From: CAVSPO01 sp963730005
GTDB taxonomy: Bacteria > Actinomycetota > Actinomycetes > Propionibacteriales > Propionibacteriaceae
Assembly (NCBI GenBank): GCA_963730005.1
Contig: CAVSPO010000026.1
Coordinates: 1 to 18,816, forward strand
DNA: 18,816 nucleotides
Direction: 5' to 3'
The position numbers were made by a program, and so were the translations under genes. Positions 1-7,820 of the stretch are shown here, piece by piece; positions within the stretch are counted from its first letter, which is position 1, and each line of letters starts with the position of its first letter. The notes under the pieces are model-generated. The model saw only the letters and a list, made by a program, of their open reading frames with translations, ran no database searches and was not told the origin of the DNA.

Positions 1-1
1 C

Positions 2-25
2 GCCCGCCAGGAGGCTGCCCGATGA
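2..25 (+). CDS. 3' end of an upstream gene, probably a Tad pilus gene
   Basis: A frame open from the window edge reads ARQEAAR and stops at TGA 23-25, overlapping the ATG at 22 (ATGA overlap). This is the usual coupling between consecutive genes in a Tad operon, where TadA or TadB precedes TadC. Only seven codons are visible, so the identity is inferred from position alone. Confidence 0.4.
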   Translation, partial: ARQEAAR

Positions 26-939
26 TCACCACCGGTTTGCAGTTGGCGATCCTGGGCGGACTCGTCTTCGGGACGGGGCTGGCCGGGCTGGTCTGGCGGC
101 TGGCGCCGGTGCAACCTCACCCCGGAGACGTGTTGGCTCGCCTGTCCCCCGACGCCGCCCGTCGGCCACCGGCGGCTGAGACGGACGACCCCGGTATGTC
201 GACGCTGGCGGACCGACTGGGCCGCTGGGGAATGAAGCTGCTGCCACGCAGCATCTGGGGTTCCCCGCCCCAGCAGGCACTGGCTTTGATGCGGATCCCC
301 GTGGCCAGGTTCTACGGCGACAAGCTGCTATACGCGATGGTCGGGCTGCTGACCCCGCCGCTGCTGTCCGCCCTGTTCACTGTGCTCGGGCTGCGGATGC
401 CGATCATGCTGCCTGTCGGCGCGACGCTGGCGATGGCGGTCGGCATGTTCTTTCTGCCCGACTACAACGTCCGCGACGACGCGAAGAAGGCCCGCGTCGA
501 GTTCGCCCGCGCGTTGGGGGCTTGGACCGACCTGGTCGCGTTGGAACGTAACTCCGGGTCCGGGCCTCGGCAGGCGATGGAAGTCGCTTCCAGCGTCGGC
601 GACTCGTGGGTGTTCCGCAGGTTGCGGGAGGAACTCGCGTTGTCAGCGTGGACCGGAGAACCGCCGTGGGACGCACTGAAACGGCTGTCCGCCGAACTCG
701 GGCTGCCCGAACTCTCCGATGTCGCCGACATCATGCGGCTCAGCGGCGAGGAAGGTTCCCAGATCTATGGGCAGCTGCGGGCACGCTCCGCGTCCATGCG
801 CGCAGCGATGCTGAACGACGAACTCGCCCAGGCAAACGCGGTCGGGGAGAAGATGTCGATCCCGATGAGCTTCCTCGGGGTCATCTTCCTAATCATCCTC
901 GTCACCCCCGCACTACTCCGAGTGATGGGAGGCACCTGA
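22..939 (+). CDS. TadC-like type II secretion F-domain platform protein
   Basis: This is probably an inner-membrane platform protein of a Tad pilus, working with TadB and the TadA ATPase to assemble Flp pilin. The 305-residue protein has an N-terminal membrane segment (about 6-26), a pair of hydrophobic segments near 102-147, a cytoplasmic F-domain with the family-like stretch FARALGAWTDLVALERNSGS (about 161-180), and a final hydrophobic segment near 280-300. This TM-TM-cytosol-TM plan and length fit TadB/TadC. The start is ATG 22, with a good Shine-Dalgarno (AGGAGG, 10-15) and an ATGA overlap with the upstream gene. It lies directly upstream of a pilin and three TadE-like genes. TadB and TadC are homologous; TadC is preferred because it directly precedes the pilin genes. 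Confidence 0.85.
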   Translation: MITTGLQLAILGGLVFGTGLAGLVWRLAPVQPHPGDVLARLSPDAARRPPAAETDDPGMSTLADRLGRWGMKLLPRSIWGSPPQQALALMRIPVARFYGDKLLYAMVGLLTPPLLSALFTVLGLRMPIMLPVGATLAMAVGMFFLPDYNVRDDAKKARVEFARALGAWTDLVALERNSGSGPRQAMEVASSVGDSWVFRRLREELALSAWTGEPPWDALKRLSAELGLPELSDVADIMRLSGEEGSQIYGQLRARSASMRAAMLNDELAQANAVGEKMSIPMSFLGVIFLIILVTPALLRVMGGT

Positions 940-1026
940 ACAAGAACTGCCTTGCCGGTGAGCAGGACAGTCTGCCGCCCGTTTGTTGTTTGCGAGAACC
1001 TCTCCCCCCTTGAAAGGACACCTCCC

Positions 1027-1251
1027 ATGAACCAGATGACCAATCTCCTTGACGCTCTGGTCGTGAAGACCAGCAACCAACTCCACACCCTGCAAACGAA
1101 CGCGCAACACAAGCTGGTGCGCGGCGACTCGGAACGCGGGTCGGTCACCATCGAGCAGGTCTTGTGGGCTGTCGCGATGATCGCGATCGTCGGGATTGTC
1201 GTCGCGGTGATTACCAGCTTCGTCACCACCCAGGCCGCCAAGATCGTCTGA
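1027..1251 (+). CDS. Flp-like small pilin precursor
   Basis: A 74-residue protein with a charged N-terminal leader of about 38 residues, then ERGS followed by VTIEQ and a single long hydrophobic helix (VLWAVAMIAIVGIVVAVITS). This is a class III prepilin: processing is expected around the Gly-Ser, leaving the conserved Glu at about +5. Length and position directly after TadC suggest the major Flp pilin subunit. The leader is longer than usual for Flp. ATG 1027 was chosen over an upstream in-frame GTG at 952 because GAAAGGA (1013-1019) lies at a suitable distance. It begins 87 bp after the TadC stop, so it may have its own transcript. Confidence 0.75.
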   Translation: MNQMTNLLDALVVKTSNQLHTLQTNAQHKLVRGDSERGSVTIEQVLWAVAMIAIVGIVVAVITSFVTTQAAKIV

Positions 1252-1260
1252 CCAGCGGGC

Positions 1261-1683
1261 ATGTTCGGCATGACCTCTCGAGCAGGTTTCAGGCGGCCTC
1301 CCCACCAGCGACGGGGGAGGTCGCCTGAGCGCGGTTCCACATCGATCCAGATGGTGATCCTGATGCCGCTGCTTTTCGGCATCGTCTTCCTCGGGCTGCA
1401 GGCCGCCCTCTACTACCACGGGGCCACTGTCGCCGGATCAGCCGCGCAGGACGGCGCCCGGGTGGCCGCGTCTTACGGCAGCAGCGGAATCGGCGCCGGA
1501 ACCACCGCAGCACTGTCCGCGCTCGACCAGTCCCACGGCTCACTGAGCAACTACACCGTCACCGGCGTCGCTGGAGTCGCCGGCCCCACGCTGACCGTCA
1601 CAGGCCAGTCGCTGTCGGTCATCCCCGGCATGGTGTTCACGGTGACCCGGTCGGCCACCCTGCCCTGGGAGCAACCATCATGA
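1261..1683 (+). CDS. TadE-like pseudopilin
   Basis: A 140-residue protein with a basic leader (about 1-25), the motif ERGSTSIQ, a hydrophobic helix (VILMPLLFGIVFLGLQAALY) and a small soluble domain, the TadE plan: a minor pilin made with a prepilin leader. The Glu normally found at about +5 is Gln here (STSIQ). It follows the Flp-like gene after 9 bp and its stop overlaps the start of the next gene (ATGA at 1680-1683). There is no strong Shine-Dalgarno; ATG 1270 is an alternative start. It could equally be called TadF-like. Confidence 0.75.
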   Translation: MFGMTSRAGFRRPPHQRRGRSPERGSTSIQMVILMPLLFGIVFLGLQAALYYHGATVAGSAAQDGARVAASYGSSGIGAGTTAALSALDQSHGSLSNYTVTGVAGVAGPTLTVTGQSLSVIPGMVFTVTRSATLPWEQPS

Positions 1684-2111
1684 GGAAGCGGGATAGGGAA
1701 CGCGGATCGGCCACCATCGAAGCGGTCATCATCGTGCCGGCGTTCATGCTGTTCATCGCCCTGATTATCGCCGCCGGACGCGTGCAGATGGCTCGTCAGA
1801 GCGTCGACGCCGCAGCCGCCGAAGCCGCCCGGGCTGCCTCCATCTCCCGCACCGCGGCCGAAGCCCACACTCGGGCCGCCACCAGCGGCAACCAGGCGCT
1901 GGCCAACCAGGGCGTGGACTGCGCCTCCACCGACGTGACCATAGACACCAGCGGATTCGCGGTTCCAGTCGGCACCCCCGCAACCGTGTCGGCCACCGTT
2001 ACCTGTGTCGTCGAACTGGGCGACGTCGCCGTCCCAGGCCTACCAGGCGCGATCACGATCACATCAACCGTCCAGTCCCCGCTTGACCTTTACCGCGGAA
2101 GAGCACGCTAA
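1680..2111 (+). CDS. TadE-like pseudopilin, canonical +5 Glu
   Basis: A 143-residue protein starting in an ATGA overlap with the previous gene. It has a very short basic leader (MRKRDRERGS), then ATIEAVIIVPAFMLFIALII, a classic TadE N-terminus with the conserved Glu retained, followed by an alanine-rich helix (SVDAAAAEAARAAS) and a soluble domain with two cysteines (about residues 80 and 103) that could form a disulphide outside the membrane. Role: minor pilin or assembly factor of the Tad pilus. It is the best TadE match of the three pseudopilin genes here. Confidence 0.85.
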   Translation: MRKRDRERGSATIEAVIIVPAFMLFIALIIAAGRVQMARQSVDAAAAEAARAASISRTAAEAHTRAATSGNQALANQGVDCASTDVTIDTSGFAVPVGTPATVSATVTCVVELGDVAVPGLPGAITITSTVQSPLDLYRGRAR

Positions 2112-2113
2112 CC

Positions 2114-2548
2114 ATGTCCACCAAGCGCAGACAGTGCCCCAACCGTGAGCGCGGCTCCGTCACCCTGTGGGCGGTCCTTGCAGCGTTCTGCATGATCGTC
2201 ATCGTCGGGATAGCAGCCGACTTCGGAGGACAGGCCGTCGCCGAACAGAAGGCCCGTGCTATGGCATTCGAGGCCGCCCGGGCCGGCGGACAACAAGTCA
2301 ATCTCGACCAACTCGTCCGCGGCGGACCATCCCAAACCGACCCCAACCGTGCCGCTGCCGCTGCCAACGCCTACCTCAATCAGGCCGGCGTGAACGGCAG
2401 CGTCACCATCAGCGCCAACACCATCACCGTGAACGTCTTCGACACCTACAACTGCACGTTCCTGTCGGTGATCGGCATCAACAACCTGCCCGTCAGCGGG
2501 TCCGCGTCCGCCGACACACTGCGCGTCTTCGAAGGAGCGGAACGATGA
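2114..2548 (+). CDS. TadG-like pseudopilin
   Basis: A 144-residue protein with leader MSTKRRQCPNRERGS, then VTLWAVLAAFCMIVIVGIAADFGGQ, typical of the TadG-related N-terminus of actinobacterial Tad loci. The hydrophobic helix is followed by an alanine-rich amphipathic stretch (KARAMAFEAARAGGQQ) and a short soluble domain. The +5 residue is Trp rather than Glu. It starts 2 bp after the previous stop and overlaps the next gene by ATGA (2545-2548), so five genes are translationally chained. Much shorter than proteobacterial TadG; no von Willebrand domain. Confidence 0.75.
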   Translation: MSTKRRQCPNRERGSVTLWAVLAAFCMIVIVGIAADFGGQAVAEQKARAMAFEAARAGGQQVNLDQLVRGGPSQTDPNRAAAAANAYLNQAGVNGSVTISANTITVNVFDTYNCTFLSVIGINNLPVSGSASADTLRVFEGAER

Positions 2549-5500
2549 TCCGACACCGCATCACTGGACTTCTCGCCAGCTTGCTGATCCTGGTCATCAT
2601 CATCGGACTGCCCCTCGTTCTCTACGCCGTGGGCGGCAACCCCATCCCCACCGAACTGCCCTCACTCGTCCAGGTGATTGAGTGGTTCACCAGCCCGGAC
2701 GACGGCACCCTCGCCCTGGGCGCCCTGACCATAGTCGGCTGGCTCGTCTGGGGATTCCTCACCATCTCCATCGTCGCCGAGCTAGTCGTCGCGATTCGTG
2801 GCGTACGAGCACCCACCTTGCCTGGCCTGCGGATACCGCAGGACGCTGCCCACCGGCTGGTCGCCGCAGCCGCGCTGCTGTTCGTGACGGCACCCGCCGC
2901 CAGCCTGACCAACCCAGCCTTCGCTGCCGAGAACGCGAACCCGCCCCACGTGAGCGCTCAAGCCTTGACGGCCGCCCAGAGTGTCAGGCTGGAGTCGTCA
3001 ACAGTCACACTGGCTCAGTCCCAAAGGCCGGATCACAAACTCGAACACATGAGCGGCCGGACTGCCCTACTGGACCATGTCGTCCAACCTGCTGACACGC
3101 TGTCCGGAATCGCCGACACCTACCTGGGTGGCCCCGACAAGTGGCCTGAGATCTTCGAAGCCTCCCGAGGATTGACCCAGCCGGACGGCAGCCAACTCAC
3201 CAATCCCGACCTCATCGAGGAGGGTTGGACGCTCAGAATCCCCGCCGGGGCACCAGAAGCAGTCGCCCGCGAGGGCATGCCACTGACGGACCATGAGGTC
3301 CAGCCCGCAGAGACTCTGTCCAGCCTTGCTCAAACGCTCTTGGGCGATGCCGACCGGTGGCCGGAGATCTTCGAAGCCTCCCGCAACGTGATTCAGCCGG
3401 ATGGTCAGCAGCTGACGAACCCGGACATGATCTTCGCCGGTTGGCACCTGCGGATCCCTGCGTCAAACTCGGCGCCGACTGCCGCCGTGGACGTCACGAC
3501 AACCCCAGCAACGCTGCCCAGACCCGACCCCTGCGCAACCCCTCAGCTGCCGGCCAACCAGCAAGCGGCCGGGCCATCAACGAGGGCCAATCCGGCACCG
3601 GGAGCCACGTCAGCGCCGAGCACAAGTCCCGCCCCGAGCAGCACGGCCACACCTCAGGCGACCAACGAGCCACGTGTTTCTGCCGCACCTCCGACGCCCG
3701 CAACATCGGCGCCAACGCAGCCAGCCGCACCGGAGGTTCAGGACGCCGAGGCCACAGCGGACGCTCCCTGGCTGCTGACTGGTCTGAGCAGCGGCGGCCT
3801 CGTCCTGGCCTCCGGCGCGCTGCTCACACTGCGCCGCCGCCGCCGTCAGCAGTTCCGGGAACGCCACCCTGGCCGCGCCATCGCCTCACCGGAACCACGG
3901 CTGGTTCCGGTGGAGAAGACCACCACAGCGGTCGGCACCAAGGCGGAAACCACTGTCCGGTTCATGGACGAGGTCCTGCGCCGAATGGCCGCCTCACTGA
4001 TGTCCGACGGGCAACAGATGCCCAGTCTGAGCGCCGTCGAGCTCCGCGCAGACGGCTCGATCGTCCTACACCTGGCCGAACCTGCCGCCTTGGTCGCCCC
4101 CTGGGTCGCCCGGGATGCTGCTTCGACGACCTGGCAGCTTCCCACAGGCGCCAATCCCACGGCGGTCGGCTACCAGTACGAGGACCAACCCGCCCCGTAC
4201 CCGCTGCTGGTGACCTGCGGCTGCACCGACGCTGGAGACCTGTGGCTGGCCAACCTGGAACAACTCGGTGCCGTTCGAGTCACCGGCAACCCGGTGTTCC
4301 GCCGCGACTACCTCCGCTACGTGGTGGCCGAGCTTGCCGTCAACCCGTGGTCCCTCAACACCACGATCACCTGCACAGGCATGGACGACCTAGCCCCGCT
4401 GAGCCCGGAACGTGTTCGGACCGCTCCTCGGATTGAGGATGCCGTCGAGCAACTGTCGTTCCGGGCCACCGCCACCAACGAATCGGTGACCGAACTTCAC
4501 ACCGACAGTGCCACGGCGCGGGTCGCTCAACTCGCCGAAGAGGTGTGGGGCGCGCGCATCCTGATAGCCGACGGCGACTTCACCGACGAACCCCGGGGCA
4601 TGTCCGCACTGATCGACGTGATCACCACCAACCAGGGCAAGACCTCGGCCGCGGTGATCGCGAGCGAGACAGCGATGCCTCGGGGCCTCGAGTTCGAGTT
4701 CACCGACCACGGGCGCGTCACCATACCCGATCTCGGCATCGACCTGATCGCGGTCGGTCTGACTCAGGACGAGGCCCTCGGCTGCGCCGCCCTGCTGTCG
4801 GTCGGCACAGCGACACAAGACACCGCCATGCCGGCCAACGATGACGAGGAAGGCTGGCGCGCGCTGGCCGACCAAGCCGGTGCGCTACGCACAGACCTCA
4901 CCGTCCCGCGCTCCACGCCTGACACCGAGCCAGTCATCTGCGTGATCGACGAGGACGATCCGCTGCCGGACAGCGCCATCGAGGCCGACCTGGACGCACT
5001 CGATCCCAAGGTGCCGACCGACGTCCGGACAATCGTCGAACAGGCCGACCCTGCACTCGATGAAGACGTGACCGACTGGTTCTCAGAGAGTTGCACGAGG
5101 CCGCGTCTCTCGTTGCTCGGCCCGGTCACGGTCAGGGCTCACGGAGCGGCGATCGCCAAACGCAAGCCCTTCTACACCGAGGTGCTGAGCTACATCGCGC
5201 TGCGCCAGCGTGGCGCCACCACGGATGAGTTGGCCACCGCACTCGGGTACACAAACCTCACCTCCGTCCGCACCGCAGTGAAGGCGGTCCGCGACTGGCT
5301 CGGCACAAACCCCCGAACGGGACGCCTACACCTGCCCGCAGCAAACGCAACAGAGGCGGCAAAGCAGCGAGGCATCGCCGCCTATCAAGTGGAAGACCTC
5401 CTGATCGACGTAGACCTGTTCCGCCGACTCCGCGTCCGCGGGCAATCCCGCGGTGCCGACGGGATCGGTGACCTGGTCACTGCGCTGCGTCTGGTCACGG

Positions 5501-5880
5501 GACGCCCGTTCGACCAACTCCGGACCGGCGGCTGGTCGTGGTTGGCCGACACCGGAACGGATCACCACATGGTGTGCGCTATCGTCGACGTTGCCCATCT
5601 GCTGTGCGTTCACTTCTTCCAGGCGGGTGAACTCGACCAAGCCCGAGCAGCAACAGAGACAGCGTTGTTCGCGGCCCCCTACGACGACATCCCCAAACTG
5701 GACCTGGCAGCGATCCGCAAGGCAGAGGGCCACCTCGAGGAGTCCCGCCGCATCATCACCGAGGACGTCTGCAACTCCATCGAGGACGACGGGCTCCCTG
5801 CAGAGATCGGGCAACGCACCGTACAGGTCCTCGCCGGAGACAACTGGGAGTGGCTCAAGCCTCGCCGAGGCGGTTCTTAG
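2545..5880 (+). CDS. Membrane protein with two LysM domains and a C-terminal winged-helix/BTAD region
   Basis: 1111 residues from ATG 2545 (ATGA overlap). Three hydrophobic segments lie near 6-30, 55-85 and 104-125; two LysM-like repeats at about 177-233 and 248-306 share the block KWPEIFEASR / RWPEIFEASR; a Pro/Thr/Ala/Ser-rich linker runs to about 406; a further membrane segment (LLTGLSSGGLVLASGALLTL) ends in RRRRRQQ, placing the rest in the cytosol. From about 852 (RPRLSLLGPVTV) the sequence resembles the OmpR-type winged helix, followed by a helical BTAD-like region (about 945-1070), as in SARP/AfsR-type regulators. Actinobacterial Tad loci often include LysM/BTAD proteins. Likely role, inferred: a wall-anchored partner of the pilus that senses or anchors at peptidoglycan and signals inside. 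The middle 430-850 is unrecognised. Confidence 0.85.
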   Translation: MIRHRITGLLASLLILVIIIGLPLVLYAVGGNPIPTELPSLVQVIEWFTSPDDGTLALGALTIVGWLVWGFLTISIVAELVVAIRGVRAPTLPGLRIPQDAAHRLVAAAALLFVTAPAASLTNPAFAAENANPPHVSAQALTAAQSVRLESSTVTLAQSQRPDHKLEHMSGRTALLDHVVQPADTLSGIADTYLGGPDKWPEIFEASRGLTQPDGSQLTNPDLIEEGWTLRIPAGAPEAVAREGMPLTDHEVQPAETLSSLAQTLLGDADRWPEIFEASRNVIQPDGQQLTNPDMIFAGWHLRIPASNSAPTAAVDVTTTPATLPRPDPCATPQLPANQQAAGPSTRANPAPGATSAPSTSPAPSSTATPQATNEPRVSAAPPTPATSAPTQPAAPEVQDAEATADAPWLLTGLSSGGLVLASGALLTLRRRRRQQFRERHPGRAIASPEPRLVPVEKTTTAVGTKAETTVRFMDEVLRRMAASLMSDGQQMPSLSAVELRADGSIVLHLAEPAALVAPWVARDAASTTWQLPTGANPTAVGYQYEDQPAPYPLLVTCGCTDAGDLWLANLEQLGAVRVTGNPVFRRDYLRYVVAELAVNPWSLNTTITCTGMDDLAPLSPERVRTAPRIEDAVEQLSFRATATNESVTELHTDSATARVAQLAEEVWGARILIADGDFTDEPRGMSALIDVITTNQGKTSAAVIASETAMPRGLEFEFTDHGRVTIPDLGIDLIAVGLTQDEALGCAALLSVGTATQDTAMPANDDEEGWRALADQAGALRTDLTVPRSTPDTEPVICVIDEDDPLPDSAIEADLDALDPKVPTDVRTIVEQADPALDEDVTDWFSESCTRPRLSLLGPVTVRAHGAAIAKRKPFYTEVLSYIALRQRGATTDELATALGYTNLTSVRTAVKAVRDWLGTNPRTGRLHLPAANATEAAKQRGIAAYQVEDLLIDVDLFRRLRVRGQSRGADGIGDLVTALRLVTGRPFDQLRTGGWSWLADTGTDHHMVCAIVDVAHLLCVHFFQAGELDQARAATETALFAAPYDDIPKLDLAAIRKAEGHLEESRRIITEDVCNSIEDDGLPAEIGQRTVQVLAGDNWEWLKPRRGGS

Positions 5881-5906
5881 GTTGGGAGGGGCGGCAACAC
5901 GGCGAC

Positions 5907-6084
5907 TCAGTGACGGCTGCCGGTCCCGTAGCTGCCCGGAACACGATGGTCCAGCGCGTCTGGTCTAGCTGGCGCCGTTGACCCAAACTCCCTGCCGCCC
6001 TGAGTACACGCCTCACCCTTCTTGGAGTCGTGCTTGGCGACGATGGTAACGCCGGATTCTTTGGTCATCTCGACGAAGGCGTGG
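5907..6084 (-). other. Possible frameshifted continuation of the 6085-6396 gene
   Basis: Downstream of the stop of the - strand gene at 6085, another - frame stays open to 5907 and reads like coding sequence (DHAFVEMTKESGVTIVAK, then HDSKKGEACT). Joined to the end of the previous frame (DYCPK) it would give a product with a CPK...C zinc-ribbon-like look, if a small indel near 6085-6090 separates them. This is a conjecture from reading the two frames. The remaining 5881-5906 holds nothing recognisable, and no terminator is evident after the LysM/BTAD gene. Confidence 0.3.
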
Positions 6085-6396
6085 TCACTTGGGGCAGTAG
6101 TCCAGCTTGGCCTTGCTTCTCTGCGGCGTCTTCCGCTCACGCCGGCGGTTGGACCTGTTTGGCTTGGGTTTCGACTCTGGCAACGATTTCGGTTGACCTG
6201 CAGCTTCAGCGATCTTGTACACCTGATGAATGCGATCAACGAGATCGGCACGATCGACGTTCCAACCCTGTGCTGCAACAGCATCGGCGAGTTCATCTAC
6301 GGTGCTGCAGCCGCAACGACCTTGAATCAGCCTAATAGCCTCATCCAAGGTCGGCGGCAAGCTCATGAAGTCCATACTGGCATCGGCGTCTGACAT
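6085..6396 (-). CDS. Small unknown protein
   Basis: A 103-residue protein on the - strand, opposite to the pilus operon. Residues about 15-70 form a compact, probably helical region (DEAIRLIQGRCGCSTVDELA, then GWNVDRADLVDRIHQVYKIA), ending in a strongly basic Lys/Arg/Pro/Ser tail (about 72-98), as in small nucleic-acid-binding proteins. I do not recognise the family. The start is the ATG at 6396 with GGAAG just upstream, or the internal Met at residue 11. Base composition is lower in GC than the flanking operons. The reading frame may originally have continued past 6085 in another frame (see the neighbouring entry). Confidence 0.5.
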   Translation of the reverse strand: MSDADASMDFMSLPPTLDEAIRLIQGRCGCSTVDELADAVAAQGWNVDRADLVDRIHQVYKIAEAAGQPKSLPESKPKPNRSNRRRERKTPQRSKAKLDYCPK

Positions 6397-6581
6397 CTTC
6401 CGCCTGTTCCTAGCAGATCCTGCTGGGATGATCGCCCTTAGCGATCACGACCGTATGGCGGGTAGTCCACTGGCGCTTGGACAGCCTGGCTCTCGGTCAG
6501 CCGCCGCGAAGATGACCGAATCTCCAGCTCTGGACTGTGCGTCCTTCTCGGCACATCCCTCCCAGAGAAGGGAGTCGGTTT

Positions 6582-6804
6582 ATGAGTCTGATCGCGAAAG
6601 CGCAGGTGCTGCAGCACCTGCGCATGGAGGTGTTGCGCAAAGTACGTGGAGGACGTCGAGGACATTGAAGCTTGGCTCGCTGCCGCCCGAGCTGGCTGCT
6701 CCGACAAGGATCTGGCCGAGCTGGGTCTGACCGTCCCTAAGCCTCGATCCACCGATGGGAACCTGGATCGGCTGGAAGCGCCGCTCCAGCGCGGCGTCCC
6801 CAAC
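6582..6804 (+). pseudogene. Broken small gene cut by the IS3-type fragment
   Basis: On the + strand, AGAAGGGAG (6565-6573) precedes ATG 6582, reading MSLIAKAQVLQHLRMEVLRK and then stopping out of frame. Removing one A from the AAA at about 6638-6640 would continue it as YVEDVEDIEAWLAAARAG and on through LAELGLTVPKPRSTDG, which looks like genuine acidic, helical coding sequence until IS3-like sequence is met near 6805. The family is not recognised. It suggests a host or element gene truncated by insertion and carrying a +1 frameshift. The same DNA is read on the other strand as the odd tail of the chimeric transposase frame. Confidence 0.4.
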
Positions 6805-6812
6805 GTCCATGG

Positions 6813-7091
6813 CAGCGCGAAGAACGACTCCATCGCCGCGTTGTCCGCACTCGAGCCGACCTGGCCCATCGACCCCGCCAGTCGATAGGTCTCCAGTTCG
6901 CGGCGGAAGGCCTTGGAACCGAATTGGCTGCCCCTGTCGCTGTGGACGATGCATCCGGGGCCGGGCCGGCGGCGTTGGACGGCATTACGGAGCGCGGCGA
7001 CGGCCAGCGACGCCTTCATCCGCGAGTCGATGGAGTAGCCGACGATCCGGTTGGACCAGGCGTCCTTGACCGCACACAGGTAGAGCTTGCC
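6813..7091 (-). mobile_element. IS3-family OrfB fragment
   Basis: Internal piece of an IS3-type integrase core (about 93 codons), from GKLYLCAVKDAW to ESFFAL, with the second Asp and the Glu of the DDE triad but not the first Asp. OrfA, terminal inverted repeats and the OrfB C-terminus are not seen. It is joined directly to IS110 sequence at about 7091. Confidence 0.7.
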
Positions 7092-7700
7092 CGCGACAAG
7101 GACTCGAAGCGCGGCGCGCACTCCGTCATCTTTGCGAGGGTGACGGAGCCGGTTGACCTCGAGGGGGAGAACGGACGCAGCGATACGACGCGCGTCCAAG
7201 GGGTCGGACTTGCCGACACCGCGATTCGCACGCGCGTTCATCCGCGCCGCTTCGACAGCGTGGTATCCGGCCTCGGTCACGGCAGATGCGAGCCCCGCGC
7301 CGTACGAGCCCACGCACTCGATCACCCACAGCACTGCCAAGTCACCGCCGGTGCGTCGCCCGACCCAGTCGACCGCGCGTGTCATCCCGGCTCCAGTGGC
7401 AGGGAACTGCGCCTCATCGACGACAGCGCCTGTCGCAGCGACGAGGATCGATAGTGCGTGGTTTCGTGCGTGAGTGTCTACTCCGATGACGAATGGGTAA
7501 GCATGCGCGACGATGCTCATGGCGGTTCGGTTCCTTCCTTATCCAGGGACAGTGGCACGGCCGCTACGGCCGACGCCGGTCCGGTTAGGAGTCACCAAGG
7601 GGCAGGTCTGTGATGAGTCACGATCCCCGCTACGGGATCGGACAGCCTTCTAATCAGGTCACCGAGGTGGGCCGAGAACGGCGCCGACCGTCCATCCAGG
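7092..7700 (-). mobile_element. IS110-family left-end fragment (leader plus N-terminal transposase)
   Basis: Contains the upstream non-coding leader and the first 143 codons of an IS110-type transposase. The C-terminal half of the gene and the right end are absent, replaced by IS3-type sequence. The outer boundary near 7660-7710 is not defined; IS110 elements lack terminal inverted repeats, so it cannot be read off directly. Confidence 0.6.
7521..7700 (-). ncRNA. Candidate IS110 bridge RNA (5' leader of the transposase)
   Basis: The roughly 180 nt upstream of the IS110 transposase start hold no convincing gene and form at least two strong hairpins on the - strand: CGATCCC-GTAGCG-GGGATCG (7621-7640) and CGGCCG-TAG-CGGCCG (7558-7572). 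Both present the same 9-mer CCGTAGCGG at the tip, and GGTGAC occurs before each. IS110-group elements are known to encode a bridge RNA of this size in the leader before the transposase, with target- and donor-binding loops. That this leader is such an RNA is an inference from position and structure; the loops have not been matched to a target or donor. Confidence 0.4.
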
Positions 7701-7820
7701 CGGGCAAATCACAGTGAAGGCACCTTCGAGGTCGACGGGCCACACGTACTTCGAGTCACACCGTGGATGAACAGCCAGGACCATCCTCGCCAGCCGGTCC
7801 CGGACCAGCCACTCTGAGAC
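7659..7820 (-). other. Possible 3' remnant of an unknown gene at the ISL3/IS110 junction
   Basis: Right where ISL3 similarity ends, a different - frame opens and runs 53 codons to TGA at 7659-7661 (VSEWLVRDRLARMVLAVHPR, CDSKYVWPVDLEGAFTVICP). It looks like the tail of a real protein but is too short to identify and has no start, so it may be chance. If real, it marks a gene interrupted by the flanking insertion sequences. Confidence 0.25.

Larger units (their letters stand above)
6438..7520 (-). pseudogene. Chimeric transposase frame: IS110-type N-terminus fused to IS3-type core
   Basis: One open frame of 360 codons holds parts of two unrelated transposases. Residues 1-143 match the IS110 DEDD transposase: GVDTH (Asp15), ECVGSYGAGL (Glu68) and KSDPLDARRIA (Asp106, Asp109). 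After VRAALRVLVA the sequence switches at about residue 144 (near 7091) to an IS3-family OrfB core: KLYLCAVKDAWSNRIVGYSI, HSDRGSQFGS (Asp195), DNAAMESFFA (Glu231). The IS110 C-terminal Tnp20-like domain and the first IS3 aspartate are missing. After about residue 236 the frame no longer resembles OrfB and is probably out of frame. The protein is unlikely to be active as either enzyme. The start at 7520 has AAGGAAGGAA upstream. Confidence 0.8.

Noticed and set aside
2167..2544. N-terminal extension of the LysM/BTAD frame upstream of 2545
   Set aside because: It is read out of frame over the TadG-like gene and gives Arg/Gln-rich nonsense; ATG 2545 in an ATGA overlap is the natural start.
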